DNA of 64,000 bases from Alpinimonas psychrophila (GTDB lineage Bacteria > Actinomycetota > Actinomycetes > Actinomycetales > Microbacteriaceae). Below the pieces are notes generated by a model. It searched no databases and had not been told where the DNA came from. It was given only the letters and a program-made list of their open reading frames with translations. Where the stretch lies: NCBI RefSeq assembly GCF_014137865.1, contig NZ_JACGWU010000001.1, forward strand, positions 868,001 to 932,000, written 5' to 3'. Shown here one piece after another: positions 46,335 through 55,854 of the stretch; positions within the stretch are counted from its first letter, which is position 1; each line of letters opens with the position of its first letter. The translations under genes and the position numbers were made by a program.

Positions 46335-47000
46335 TCAAGCGGGTTCGATCAGCCGAAAGATGAGCGCCGGTAACGTGCGCATTGCGATGACGTGAGCCGC
46401 CGAATCCGCGTCATCGACACCGGAAAGAATCGCCTGCTGCATGGCGGTCTCGTAGGTCGTCGAAACGATTCCGGCCACAATGTATGGATCCAGGGAGAAT
46501 CTTGCCCCGACAGAGGCAATTGCGAGTGTTATGAGCTCGGCCAGTTCCACTGAAATTTCATGTTGGCGGGCAGTAAATCGGCGGGCAACAGCTTGATCAC
46601 GCATCGCGAAGAGTCGAAACTCCCCCAACACCAGAAACCAGCGGGTGTCATCTGCCTGCAGTGCCAGCATCGCCCCGACGAGGGTTTCGACCGTGGCTTG
46701 ATTGAGAGGGACGACATCGGGCCGAGCGACGTGATGTTGCGCCTCCACGGCCAGTTTCAGTCGCGCCAGGCGCAGGCCGTTCTCTCTCTCGGCCAGCGCG
46801 AAAAATAACTCTTCCTTTGACTCGAAATTCGAGTAGAAAGCGCCTCGGGAGAAACCGGCCGCCTCGGCCACCATTTCGATGGATGCTGCGTGCAAACCGT
46901 GCTCGGAAAATACTTCGTACGCGGCATCAATCAGACGTTCGCGCGTTTTCTGGCGACGAGCAGACTCACTGGGTGCCGTCACTGCAGATTCGTCGGTCAT
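46335..47000 (-). CDS. TetR-family transcriptional regulator
   Basis: A 221-residue repressor. N-terminal HTH: TRERLIDAAYEVFSEHGLHA then IEMVAEAAGFSRGAFYSNFE, the TetR pattern with FYSNF in place of LYxHF. The ligand domain is about residues 70-221 and not similar to a characterised member. It is divergent from the MMPL transporter gene, with two identical-format palindromes between them, so it most likely represses both itself and the transporter operon. Confidence 0.92.
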   Translation of the reverse strand: MTDESAVTAPSESARRQKTRERLIDAAYEVFSEHGLHAASIEMVAEAAGFSRGAFYSNFESKEELFFALAERENGLRLARLKLAVEAQHHVARPDVVPLNQATVETLVGAMLALQADDTRWFLVLGEFRLFAMRDQAVARRFTARQHEISVELAELITLAIASVGARFSLDPYIVAGIVSTTYETAMQQAILSGVDDADSAAHVIAMRTLPALIFRLIEPA

Positions 47001-47034
47001 GATTCCATCCTGTCAGTTACCTGAAAAATGCAAC

Positions 47035-47050
47035 GATACGTCACTGTATC
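47035..47050. promoter_or_regulatory. TetR operator 1
   Basis: GATACGTCACTGTATC is a 16-bp inverted repeat of the form GATAC, six bases, GTATC; one more base pair (C/G) extends it on each side. It lies 35 bases before the tetR start, where the -35 of tetR should be. The second box has the same arms and spacing. Confidence 0.7.
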
Positions 47051-47067
47051 GAATACATTTACCTCTG

Positions 47068-47083
47068 GATACACTGGTGTATC
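47068..47083. promoter_or_regulatory. TetR operator 2
   Basis: GATACACTGGTGTATC is a perfect 16-bp inverted repeat (GATACAC, two bases, GTGTATC). Its centre is 33 bases from that of operator 1, about three helical turns, allowing two dimers on one face. It overlaps a weak -35 (GATACA) placed 17 bases before a TGTATT -10 for the MMPL gene. Confidence 0.72.
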
Positions 47084-47158
47084 GAATTCGTGTATTAACC
47101 GATTCGGAGCGCTTTTGGGCCTCCCTACCGCCCGGGCGTCACTTCACTAAAGGCAACC

Positions 47159-49975
47159 ATGTCAACACTTCTCTATTCGCTTGGCCGTTGGGCGTACCGT
47201 TCCCGACGCCTGGTTCTCGTGGGCTGGATCCTGGCGTTGGTCGTCATCGGTGGGTTCGCCGGAATCTTCAATAAGGGACTCGACAACGCCATCTCCATCC
47301 CGGGAACGGAATCACAGGTAGCGCTTCAAACCCTCGCCGCAAACTTTCCCCAGGTCAGCGGCACCTCCGCTCAACTGGTTTTTGAGGCACCTCCCGGGGA
47401 TACCGTCAATGATCCCGCCATCATCAGCGCTGTAAATAGCGCCGTGGCAGACATCACGAAGCTCCCCCAAATCGCGGGAGCAGTATCCCCGTATAGCTCC
47501 ACCGTCACCGGCTCTCTCAGCGACAATGGCCAAGCTGGCCTGGTGAGCATTCAGTTCACGGGTTCCGCTGCGACAATCGATGCCGCTTCGGTGGATGCCC
47601 TTCAAGGCGCCTCGGACGCCCTTGCAAAAACGCTCCCCGCCGGGTCGACCGTCTCCCTCGGCGGCGAAATTTTCAGTCAAAGTCTTCCAACCCTGAGCCT
47701 CGTCGAGCTCATTGGCGTCGCGGTTGCACTAATCGTTCTCATCATCACCTTCGGATCGTTCGTTGCCGCTGGCATGCCCCTTTTCACGGCAATCCTCGGG
47801 GTTGGCATCTCGATTGCTCTAATCTTCGTGGCAACCCTCTTTGGCCCCGTAACCTCCACCACGCCAATGCTCGCCCTCATGCTCGGCCTTGCCGTGGGAA
47901 TTGACTACGCGCTCTTCATCATTTCTCGACATCAGGATCAATTACGGCACGGTCAATCTCCCGAGGAGTCCGCTGCTCGGGCCACCGCCACCGCGGGATC
48001 CGCCGTTATTTTTGCCGGTCTCACCGTCATGATCGCCCTTCTTGGGCTGGGCGTAGCCGGCATTCCGTTCCTCACCACGATGGGTCTTGCCGCCGCTGCG
48101 GGAGTGGGCGTTGCCGTGCTCATCTCGATCACCCTTATTCCCGCCCTGCTCGGATTTGCGGGCGAACGCCTTCGTCCGAAGGACTCCGTGGGCGGGCGGA
48201 TGAGTAAAAATTCTGCTGAGGCAACGCAGTTTCCAACGACGACCCCTGATAGCCCGAAGCCGAGTCGGTTCTTCACTGGCTGGGTAAAGGCCGTGACCCG
48301 CTTTCCCATCGTCACGATCATTGCGGTCATCGCCGCTATTGGCTTGCTCTCAGCCCCCGCCCTGGGCCTGCGCTTGGCGCTTCCGGATGCCGGCGCGTTA
48401 CCCACGACCAGCCAAGCCCGAGTTACCTACGACTTGATCGCCAAGAACTTCGGAGCCGGCTACAACGGACCCCTCATCATCACCGGCTCGATCGTCACCA
48501 GCACAGATCCACTCGGCCTGATGGCTGATCTGAAAACTGAATTCGAGAAGCTCCCCGGGGTCGCTGCCGTTCCCCTTTCAACGCCGAATGAAAAAGCCGA
48601 CACTGGAATCGTGCAAGTGGTCCCGACCGGTTCCCCCGACTCCGTCGAAACGAAGGCCCTCGTGCAGGAGATTCGTTCCATGCACGACTATTTCTTGCAG
48701 ACCTACAAGATTGACCTCGCGGTCACCGGATTCACTGCCGTCGGAATTGACGTCTCGGATCGCCTGGGCAACGCCCTGCTACCCTTTGGGCTCATCGTCG
48801 TCGGGCTCTCGCTCATCCTGTTGACCATGGTCTTTCGTTCCATTTGGGTGCCCGTTAAGGCTGCGGTGGGATACCTTCTCAGCGTCGGAGCATCGTTTGG
48901 TGTCGTCGCCCTCGTCTTCAACGACGGCGTTTTCGCGGACCTTCTTCATGTCGACAAGGCGGGCCCCGTTCTTAGCTTCATGCCGATTATCTTGATGGGT
49001 GTTTTGTTTGGCTTGGCCATGGACTATGAGGTCTTCCTCGTGGCGCGCATGCGCGAAGACTATGTTCACTCCGGCAATGCTCGACGAAGTATCGTCACCG
49101 GATTCATAGGGTCCGCCAAAGTCGTCACCGCGGCCGCGATCATTATGTTTGCCGTTTTTGCTGCGTTCGTTCCCGAAGGTGACTCGAACATCAAGCCCAT
49201 CGCTCTCGGCCTGGCCGTCGGCATTTTTGTGGATGCCTTTATCGTGCGAATGACCTTCGTTCCCGCCGTTCTTCAACTGTTGGGCAAGCACGCCTGGTGG
49301 ATGCCGCAGTGGCTTGATCGCGCTCTTCCTTCCTTTGACGTGGAGGGCGAGGGTGTTCAACGTGTGCTTGACCTAGCAGATTGGCCCAGCCCGAACTCAA
49401 CCGCCGCTATTGCCGCGGAGGGTCTTACCCTGACACGAGACAGCGGATCCGCCCCGACCGCCGACCTCTTTCGAGACGTGGCCGTGATTCTGCCGGCCGG
49501 CGAAACCCTCATCGTTCGTGGGGACCATGCTCTCAACGTCACAGCACTGCTCCTCACCCTGAGCGGGCGCCTGACGCCCACGGAGGGCAAACTTAAAGTC
49601 ATGGGATTGGTCCTCCCCGTTCGTTCGAGCGCCGTCCGCAAGCGGGTTGGCCTCCTAGATGCCGGAGCTGTTGCTAGCGGTGATCTCAGCCGAGTCATTC
49701 GTCGTGCTTTGCGCGAGCATCCTGATATTTTTGTCATCGATGGAATCGATACTGTAGCCGCGCCTGAGGCTCGTTCCGCGGTTCGGGACGCCCTGCTCGC
49801 CGCCACGCGTGACAAACGGCGGCGAAACCGCCCCCTGACTGTTGTGGTGGGAACGACGACAAAATCGCCGATCGACGCGCTCCATGACGTCCTTCCCGAG
49901 GGAGAAACTTCGACGGTTCTGAGATTCACGACTCCCAAGAAATCGGTCTCAACGAAAGCCAAGGTCTCATCATGA
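47159..49975 (+). CDS. MMPL/RND-family transporter fused to a degenerate ABC-ATPase-like domain
   Basis: A 938-residue membrane transporter with two six-helix halves. Proton-relay motifs are GIDYALFI (about 246-253) and AMDYEVFLVARMREDY (about 620-635). The periplasmic loops follow helices 1 and 7. From about residue 750 a soluble domain follows that reads like an ABC nucleotide-binding domain: LFRDVAVILPAGETLIV, then RGDHALNVTALLLTLSG in place of GPNGAGKTTLL, LTPTEGKLKVMG, AVRKRVGLL (Q-loop region) and HPDIFVIDGID (854-864) in place of a LLLDEPT-type Walker B. The Walker A Lys/Thr and catalytic Glu are absent, so it is probably not an ATPase. Its stop overlaps the YhgE gene (ATGA). Substrate unknown; lipid or hydrophobic compound export is typical of the family. 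Confidence 0.9.
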   Translation: MSTLLYSLGRWAYRSRRLVLVGWILALVVIGGFAGIFNKGLDNAISIPGTESQVALQTLAANFPQVSGTSAQLVFEAPPGDTVNDPAIISAVNSAVADITKLPQIAGAVSPYSSTVTGSLSDNGQAGLVSIQFTGSAATIDAASVDALQGASDALAKTLPAGSTVSLGGEIFSQSLPTLSLVELIGVAVALIVLIITFGSFVAAGMPLFTAILGVGISIALIFVATLFGPVTSTTPMLALMLGLAVGIDYALFIISRHQDQLRHGQSPEESAARATATAGSAVIFAGLTVMIALLGLGVAGIPFLTTMGLAAAAGVGVAVLISITLIPALLGFAGERLRPKDSVGGRMSKNSAEATQFPTTTPDSPKPSRFFTGWVKAVTRFPIVTIIAVIAAIGLLSAPALGLRLALPDAGALPTTSQARVTYDLIAKNFGAGYNGPLIITGSIVTSTDPLGLMADLKTEFEKLPGVAAVPLSTPNEKADTGIVQVVPTGSPDSVETKALVQEIRSMHDYFLQTYKIDLAVTGFTAVGIDVSDRLGNALLPFGLIVVGLSLILLTMVFRSIWVPVKAAVGYLLSVGASFGVVALVFNDGVFADLLHVDKAGPVLSFMPIILMGVLFGLAMDYEVFLVARMREDYVHSGNARRSIVTGFIGSAKVVTAAAIIMFAVFAAFVPEGDSNIKPIALGLAVGIFVDAFIVRMTFVPAVLQLLGKHAWWMPQWLDRALPSFDVEGEGVQRVLDLADWPSPNSTAAIAAEGLTLTRDSGSAPTADLFRDVAVILPAGETLIVRGDHALNVTALLLTLSGRLTPTEGKLKVMGLVLPVRSSAVRKRVGLLDAGAVASGDLSRVIRRALREHPDIFVIDGIDTVAAPEARSAVRDALLAATRDKRRRNRPLTVVVGTTTKSPIDALHDVLPEGETSTVLRFTTPKKSVSTKAKVSS

Positions 49976-51750
49976 CGAATCTCCTTAATCGCATGACCCG
50001 TCGTCCCGACGGCAGGGTTTCACCACTGACCATTGTTGGCCTCGTGATGGTGCCGCTCATCGTTGCCGGCTTGCTGATTTGGGGTCTGTGGAGTCCGGGA
50101 GATCGCCTTCACACCGTGACAGCCGCGATCGTCAACAACGATGTGCCTGTGACCATTGACGGTCAATACGTTCCCCTCGGGCGTCAACTTTCAGCGGGAC
50201 TCGTCAGCGGCGGTGGGGAAGGATCCACGAACTTCACCTGGGTCCTCACCGATGCCGCAGGAGCCGCCAAGGGACTCACGAGCGGTGCCTACGTTGCCGT
50301 CGTCACCATTCCCAAGAACTTTTCCGCGGCAGCAACGTCGCCCGGAGGTAATGCCTCCCAGGCGGAACAAGCCACGATCGACGTCGCCACCAGCGACAAG
50401 AGTCTGCTCGTCGACAACGCCATCAGCTCGGCCATTACGTCTACGGCCGCGACCCTCTTAGGTCGACAGCTGACCACGAACTACCTAGAAAACGTGTATT
50501 TGGGCTTCAATACACTCTCAAGTCAATTGGCCACCGCCGCCAGTGGGGCCAAGGATCTTGCCGCGGGGACATTCGCTCTGGCCGACGGCGCTAATCAGGT
50601 GGCGAACGGTGCCAGCCAGCTGGCCTCGGGCCTCACGGCGCTGTCCCAAAAGACCGCCGACCTTCCGACGCAAACATCTCAACTTTCGGACGGAGCCGCC
50701 CAAACGAACGCGGGAGCGCAACAAGTATCGGGCGCTGCCGCTCAGGTCAGTGGCGGCCTGACGGGACTTAATGCCTCGTGCGCCCATTCTGGTGCATCCA
50801 CCGCATTCTGCGAATCGCTGGCCACCCTGACCGGCGCCGCATCGGGAGTCGCGACCGGCGCGGCCGGCGTCGCCTCCGGAACGTCGGGACTCGCCTCTGG
50901 CACCGCGAGCTTGGCCGCCGGCATTCCTGCCCTGACCGGTGGAATTTCTAACCTCGCCTCTGCGGGTTCCCAACTACATTTGGGAATCCTAGGGATTGCC
51001 GGCGGTGCCACCGAGCTCGGGACAGGCACCCAGAACCTTGCTGCCGGTCTCCAGACGGCAGTTTCCCAGCTCCCGACGTACACCGAGGCTCAACGGACTC
51101 AGCTGGCCGATGTCGTCGCTAACCCGGTCGGCGTTGCTGGCGGAACCGCCCTCACTTTTGGTCAATCCAGCACGCCGTTATACGTTGTCTTGGCCTTGTG
51201 GATTGGTGCTTTGGCCACGTTCGTCGCCCTCGGTGCTCTTCCCAAGAGACTGCTGGAATCCACGCGTCCGTCATCATTCTTGACGTTGCGAATGTTTCTC
51301 GTGCCGGCCGGAATTGGTGCTACTCAGGGCATTTTGGTGGCGGCGATCATCGCCCTAGCTCAAGGCTACGGATTCGGTGAGTGGCTCGCCATTGCCGGAA
51401 TTTCCGCCTTGATTGGCGTGGCGTTCGCTGCGACGAACCAGGCCTTGATCGCCGTGCTCGGGGGTACCGGGCGCCTCATTTCCCTGAGCATCGCCCTGCT
51501 CGTTCTGGTCACCGGCGTCATCGCCACCGTGCCGCCAGCTCTCGTGACCGCGCTCGGCTTTACGCCGGCAACCTCCGCTGTCACCAGTTTGCAAGCGGTG
51601 CTCAACGGGAGTCCGTTCATGGGACTCGGCGGCGCCATCACGGCTCTCATCATCTGGGCATTGGCAGCCTTGGCCGCAACCACCTTGGTCGTGGCCCGAA
51701 AGCGCCGCGTCAGCATTCGCCAACTCCTCAAGGCGGCAAAACCCGCCTAG
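49972..51750 (+). CDS. YhgE/Pip family membrane protein
   Basis: A 592-residue protein. One N-terminal helix (about 20-40) is followed by a large extracytoplasmic region with Ala/Gly/Ser-rich heptad-like repeats (LASGLTALSQKTADL, GVASGTSGLASGTASL) and then about five C-terminal helices. This is the YhgE/Pip layout, related to ABC-2 type permeases; members include phage receptors and ESX-linked proteins. It is coupled by a four-base overlap to the MMPL gene, so both probably form one export assembly under TetR control. Confidence 0.88.
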   Translation: MTNLLNRMTRRPDGRVSPLTIVGLVMVPLIVAGLLIWGLWSPGDRLHTVTAAIVNNDVPVTIDGQYVPLGRQLSAGLVSGGGEGSTNFTWVLTDAAGAAKGLTSGAYVAVVTIPKNFSAAATSPGGNASQAEQATIDVATSDKSLLVDNAISSAITSTAATLLGRQLTTNYLENVYLGFNTLSSQLATAASGAKDLAAGTFALADGANQVANGASQLASGLTALSQKTADLPTQTSQLSDGAAQTNAGAQQVSGAAAQVSGGLTGLNASCAHSGASTAFCESLATLTGAASGVATGAAGVASGTSGLASGTASLAAGIPALTGGISNLASAGSQLHLGILGIAGGATELGTGTQNLAAGLQTAVSQLPTYTEAQRTQLADVVANPVGVAGGTALTFGQSSTPLYVVLALWIGALATFVALGALPKRLLESTRPSSFLTLRMFLVPAGIGATQGILVAAIIALAQGYGFGEWLAIAGISALIGVAFAATNQALIAVLGGTGRLISLSIALLVLVTGVIATVPPALVTALGFTPATSAVTSLQAVLNGSPFMGLGGAITALIIWALAALAATTLVVARKRRVSIRQLLKAAKPA

Positions 51751-51801
51751 GGCTCAAGTCTCAGAGCCCAGGTCTCAGGACGCAGAACTAGGGATTAAAG
51801 A

Positions 51802-52611
51802 CTAAAGGCGAGGGTCCGGGTGGGCGTTGACATCAGCGTCGGGAATGAGGTGCACACGCAACGAGTCGACGCGTTCGGAAATGACTGGCTCCGCCGCCCA
51901 CACGTCTGCTAGTGAATTGACGATGAGGAGCAGGTCATCCTGCTCGAGATGAGGGGCGAGCACAAGCTCGACCGTAAGCTCGTCGTTGTTACCGCGGGCA
52001 TCCGGATCACCAGAATGCAACGTCAGGCCACGGATAGCTTGCTGGGCTGCGATGGACCGTGTAAAGGCTTCGATCACGAGCGGATCAACGTGGCTGGGAA
52101 CCCACGAGAGAGACTGCGCGATGGCATCGACGGTTGGTCGCCGGATGACGAATTCGGACGCACTTCCGGGATCCAGAACAACCCATTGGGCACCGTCACC
52201 AGCCGCGGCAAGGGCGACGCGTGTTCCGTCGGCGGGCACGGGACGGGCATCCGTGCGCCATGCGGTCATCGCACTCACACTGGTAAAGACGGGAAGAACG
52301 GTGCGCTCCCCCGGGCCTGCCACCGTGACGATGCCGAGCTCCTGCGTTTTATCGACCATGAGACCCTCGGCATTGACTCCCACGTCGCCGGCCTCGGCCA
52401 CCAACGGGATCAGAAAGCGAGCCGTGCGAATAGCGTCGACAACGGCGATATGGGTTGCTGTGCGCTCCGGCGACTGTGGATCACTGGCTCGAAAGCTTGC
52501 GAGGGCAGCCATCAGCGCGGGCGGTGCGGAGCCGTCATCACCAGCACTGGGATTCGGTTCGAACGAGCGCCCCGCCCATGACTGACCGGCAGAATCGGAG
52601 TGGTTGCTCAA
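51802..52611 (-). CDS. SseB family protein
   Basis: A 269-residue cytoplasmic protein with an SseB domain: RFLIPLVAE, VLPVFTSVSAMTAWRTDARPVP (shown in part as LPVFTSVSAMTAW) and VLDPGSASEFVIRRP. The last 70 residues form the C-terminal SseB-type domain. It lies 12 bases before the start side of hisA's downstream end on the same strand; the pairing with hisA is common in actinobacteria. Function unclear. The N-terminal 30 residues are disordered-looking. Confidence 0.85.
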   Translation of the reverse strand: MSNHSDSAGQSWAGRSFEPNPSAGDDGSAPPALMAALASFRASDPQSPERTATHIAVVDAIRTARFLIPLVAEAGDVGVNAEGLMVDKTQELGIVTVAGPGERTVLPVFTSVSAMTAWRTDARPVPADGTRVALAAAGDGAQWVVLDPGSASEFVIRRPTVDAIAQSLSWVPSHVDPLVIEAFTRSIAAQQAIRGLTLHSGDPDARGNNDELTVELVLAPHLEQDDLLLIVNSLADVWAAEPVISERVDSLRVHLIPDADVNAHPDPRL

Positions 52612-52623
52612 TGGAAGAATCTT

Positions 52624-53376
52624 CTACTTCGAGGCGACGGCCAGCGCCTGCTCGAGCGTGAACTTACCCGCGTAGAGGGCCTTGCCCACAATCGCGCCTT
52701 CAACTCCCACGGGCACCAGAGCGCGCAAAGCGATGAGGTCGTCGAGATTGGAGATACCACCGGATGCCACGACGGGCTTTCCCGTGCGCTTTGTGATGGC
52801 GGCCAGAAGGTCGAGGTTGGGCCCGTTCAACATACCGTCGCGCGTGACGTCGGTGACCACGTAACGTGCACAGCCGGCATCTTCCAGGCGAGCCAAGACA
52901 TCCCAGATGTTGCCACCCTCTTTCGTCCAGCCGCGAGCCGCCAGAGTCTCGCCACGCACGTCAAGGCCCACGGCAATTTGATCACCAAATCGAGCGATTG
53001 CGGTGGCCGCCCATTCAGGATCTTCCAACGCGGCGGTTCCGAGGTTGACGCGCGTCGCTCCACTTTCGAGGGCATTGATAAGGCTCTCATCATCACGAAT
53101 GCCACCCGATAGCTCAATTTTGACCCCCGGAACCTCGGTGATCACTCGGCGCAGGAGGCTGCGGTTTTCTCCGCGCCCAAAAGCAGCATCGAGGTCAACG
53201 AGGTGAATCCACTCCGCCCCTTGACGTGCCCAATCCGCGGCCGCATCCACGGGGTCCCCGTAGTTCGTCTCCGTGCCGAGCTCGCCCTGGGTGAGCCGGA
53301 CGGCCTTGCCTTCGGCCACATCAACGGCGGGCAGAAGTTCGAGGGCGGGAAACTGCTTCGAAACGGAGGTCGTCAT
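52624..53376 (-). CDS. hisA: HisA/PriA phosphoribosyl isomerase
   Basis: TIM-barrel isomerase that converts ProFAR to PRFAR in histidine synthesis. In actinobacteria PriA also does the TrpF reaction. [15 protein letters not shown] with the first catalytic Asp, LDVRG and [14 protein letters not shown] with the second Asp are clear. The ATG at 53376 gives the family start and 250 residues; the frame is open further upstream but without similarity. Whether it is bifunctional depends on trpF being absent elsewhere. Confidence 0.95.
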   Translation of the reverse strand: MTTSVSKQFPALELLPAVDVAEGKAVRLTQGELGTETNYGDPVDAAADWARQGAEWIHLVDLDAAFGRGENRSLLRRVITEVPGVKIELSGGIRDDESLINALESGATRVNLGTAALEDPEWAATAIARFGDQIAVGLDVRGETLAARGWTKEGGNIWDVLARLEDAGCARYVVTDVTRDGMLNGPNLDLLAAITKRTGKPVVASGGISNLDDLIALRALVPVGVEGAIVGKALYAGKFTLEQALAVASK

Positions 53377-53423
53377 GATAGAAATCCTTGAATTGAGGTA
53401 ACTGCGGGGGTACGCAAAGTGGT

Positions 53424-54056
53424 CTAAAGAGTTGCGAGCCAGTTTTTCAAGAAGCGGATGCCCGCCTCCCCTGACTTTTCGGGGTGAAACTGTGTGGCAC
53501 AGAGTGGACCATTCTCCACCGCGGCAACGAAACGTTCGCCGTGTTCGGCCCACGTCACTTTCGGCGCCGGGAATGGTGGCATTACGTCAAGGGTCCAGTC
53601 GGTGGCCGCGAAGGAGTGAACGAAGTAGAACCGCTCGTCGTGGAGGCCGTCAAAGAGCACCGAGTCTTTGGGGGCATCAATATTGTTCCATCCCATGTGC
53701 GGCAGAATGGGCGCGTTTAGTTTGCGCACGGTTCCCGGCCACTCCCCGAGCCCCTGGGTATCCACTCCCCCTTCGACACCGTTCTCAAACATGACCTGCA
53801 TGCCCACGCAAATACCGAGAACCGGCCGCGAACCTGCCAGGCGACGGTCAATGATTTCACCGCCGTCCACGGCGTTGAGCGCCTCCATAACGGCAGCAAA
53901 AGCACCAACACCGGGCACAAGAAGCCCATCGGCTTGCGCACACTTTTGCTTATCGCGCGTCAGCTCGACAGTTGCCCCGGCAAGTTCAACGGCTTTGATG
54001 GCCGAATGAATATTGCCAGTGCCATAATCAAAAACGACGACGGTCTTTCGACTCAC
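53424..54056 (-). CDS. hisH: Imidazole glycerol phosphate synthase, glutaminase subunit HisH
   Basis: Class-I glutamine amidotransferase providing ammonia to HisF. Nucleophile C83 in [11 protein letters not shown]; His/Glu in [19 protein letters not shown] at the N terminus is typical. 210 residues. The GTG start at 54056 overlaps the hisB stop by four bases (GTGA). Confidence 0.96.
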   Translation of the reverse strand: MSRKTVVVFDYGTGNIHSAIKAVELAGATVELTRDKQKCAQADGLLVPGVGAFAAVMEALNAVDGGEIIDRRLAGSRPVLGICVGMQVMFENGVEGGVDTQGLGEWPGTVRKLNAPILPHMGWNNIDAPKDSVLFDGLHDERFYFVHSFAATDWTLDVMPPFPAPKVTWAEHGERFVAAVENGPLCATQFHPEKSGEAGIRFLKNWLATL

Positions 54057-54661
54057 AAAGCACCCTTGGTACTGGGAATTCCGCTCACGAGAGGATCCAG
54101 GGCCTTGGCCTGGCGGAAAGCGCGTGCGAACGCCTTGAACTCGGCTTCGGCGATGTGGTGAGGGTCGCGACCAGCGAGAACCCGGATGTGCGTCGTCAGT
54201 CCTGCGTTGAAGGTGATGGCTTCGAAGACGTGGCGAACCATCGATCCCGTGAAGTGGCCACCGATGAGGTGGAATTCAAAACCTGCAGGCTCACCGGTGT
54301 GAACGAGAAATGGACGCCCTGAAATATCTACTACCGCCTGGACGAGCGCCTCGTCTAGGGGCACGAGCGCGTCACCGAACCGAGAGATACCGGCTTTATC
54401 GCCGAGAGCTTCCCGAATCGCGAGCCCCAAGGAGATTCCGATGTCCTCCACAGTGTGATGCACATCAATGTGCGTGTCCCCCGTGGCCTTGACCGACAGA
54501 TCGGTGAGGGAGTGCTTGGCAAACGCCGTCAACATGTGGTCGAAGAAGGGAACCGACGTCGAAATATCGGAAACGCCCGTGCCATCGAGGTTGAGCGTCA
54601 ATTCGATGCTCGATTCACTCGTGGCCCGTCGAATTGTGGCGGTGCGCTGACGTGTACTCAT
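54053..54661 (-). CDS. hisB: Imidazoleglycerol-phosphate dehydratase
   Basis: Monofunctional HisB of 202 residues using manganese ions. Metal motifs [12 protein letters not shown] and [16 protein letters not shown] are present. N-terminal [19 protein letters not shown] is typical. It follows hisC by 75 bases and is coupled to hisH. Confidence 0.97.
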   Translation of the reverse strand: MSTRQRTATIRRATSESSIELTLNLDGTGVSDISTSVPFFDHMLTAFAKHSLTDLSVKATGDTHIDVHHTVEDIGISLGLAIREALGDKAGISRFGDALVPLDEALVQAVVDISGRPFLVHTGEPAGFEFHLIGGHFTGSMVRHVFEAITFNAGLTTHIRVLAGRDPHHIAEAEFKAFARAFRQAKALDPLVSGIPSTKGAL

Positions 54662-54736
54662 GAGGACAACTTTAGCGCGACGGCCGCAAATGCAACGCCT
54701 CGCGCTCCGTGGGGTAACGCGCCCACCGAGTCGGTA

Positions 54737-55822
54737 CTAGCGCTGCGCAGCATCGAGAGCAGCGATGGCAGTGAGAAACTCGGTCGTCTCTGCCTGGGTA
54801 CCGGCCGTAACCCGCAAGTGGTGGGGCATCCAAATATCGCGAATGATGATGCCTTGCGACAGGAGCTTCTCGAACACTGCATGTGGATCAGCCACGTTTC
54901 CGAACAAGACGAAGTTGGCAGAACTCTCGTACGGCGTGAACCCCAATACGGCCAACTCGTGAACGAGGCGGTCACGTTGCGTCTTGATGTCATCGACCAT
55001 GGCCAGCATTGCGGGCGTGTGTGCCAAGGCACCGATCGCCGCAGCCTGGGTCAATGCGGAGAGGTGATAGGGCAACCGAACGAGACGAAGCGCATCAACA
55101 ACAGCAGGATCGGCCGCGAGATAACCGACGCGCGCGCCAGCGAAAGCGAAGGCCTTGCTCATCGTGCGCGAGACAATGAGGCGCGGTCGCCCCTGCAGAA
55201 GGCTCAGGGCCGTTCCGTGGGACGTCGGCGCGAATTCAACGTATGCCTCATCCACGAAGACGATGCCCTTCGTTGCGTCATAGGCCGCTGTGATTGTCTC
55301 GAGGGAAACCGGTGTGCCGGTGGGGTTATTCGGGGCGCAGAAAAATGTGACGTCTGGCGTGTGGGCGCGAATTGCTGCCACCGCGGTTTCGGGTGAAATG
55401 TAGAAGCCTTCATCGCGTTCGGCCGTTAGCCACTGTGTGCCGGTGGCCGCCGCAATGATCGGATGCATCGAATATGTCGGCGGAAAAGCCAACACAGACC
55501 TTCCGGGACCCCCGAAAGCCTGAAGGACATGCTGGATGACCTCGTTCGACCCGTTGGCGGCCCAAATATTCTCGATCTCGAGCCCGTGACCGAGGTACTG
55601 AGCCAGACTGGCCCGAAGTTCTGTGAACTCGCGGTCAGGGTAACGGTTGATGGTCGTCAGAGCTTGCGCAATGCGCGACATAATTTCTGCAATGACCTGC
55701 TGCGGCACCGGATGCGTATTCTCGTTGACGTTGAGTTCAACACGAACATGGGCTTGGGGTGCTCCATAAGGCGTTAGTCCTCGGAGGTCATCACGAATGG
55801 GCAAATCACTAAGGCTGGTCAC
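54737..55822 (-). CDS. hisC: Histidinol-phosphate aminotransferase
   Basis: PLP-dependent class I/II aminotransferase of 361 residues. Starts LPIRDDLRGLTPYGAPQ, with LNVNENTHPVP nearby; the PLP lysine is in VSRTMSKAFAFAGARVGYL, and NPTGTPVSLE and VDEAYVEF are family motifs. First his gene of the cluster hisC-hisB-hisH-hisA. hisD, hisF, hisI and hisG are not here. Confidence 0.96.
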   Translation of the reverse strand: MTSLSDLPIRDDLRGLTPYGAPQAHVRVELNVNENTHPVPQQVIAEIMSRIAQALTTINRYPDREFTELRASLAQYLGHGLEIENIWAANGSNEVIQHVLQAFGGPGRSVLAFPPTYSMHPIIAAATGTQWLTAERDEGFYISPETAVAAIRAHTPDVTFFCAPNNPTGTPVSLETITAAYDATKGIVFVDEAYVEFAPTSHGTALSLLQGRPRLIVSRTMSKAFAFAGARVGYLAADPAVVDALRLVRLPYHLSALTQAAAIGALAHTPAMLAMVDDIKTQRDRLVHELAVLGFTPYESSANFVLFGNVADPHAVFEKLLSQGIIIRDIWMPHHLRVTAGTQAETTEFLTAIAALDAAQR

Positions 55823-55854
55823 CCTTCAAGTTTATGACGACCGACGACAGTGCA

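Noticed and set aside
50543-51083. Frames within yhgE on both strands that look like repeat proteins
   Set aside because: They arise from the Ala/Gly/Ser repeat codons of the YhgE extracytoplasmic region; only the YhgE frame has membrane helices at the right places.
54455-55396. A 313-codon open frame antisense to hisB and hisC
   Set aside because: Overlaps two certain histidine genes completely and shows no domain.
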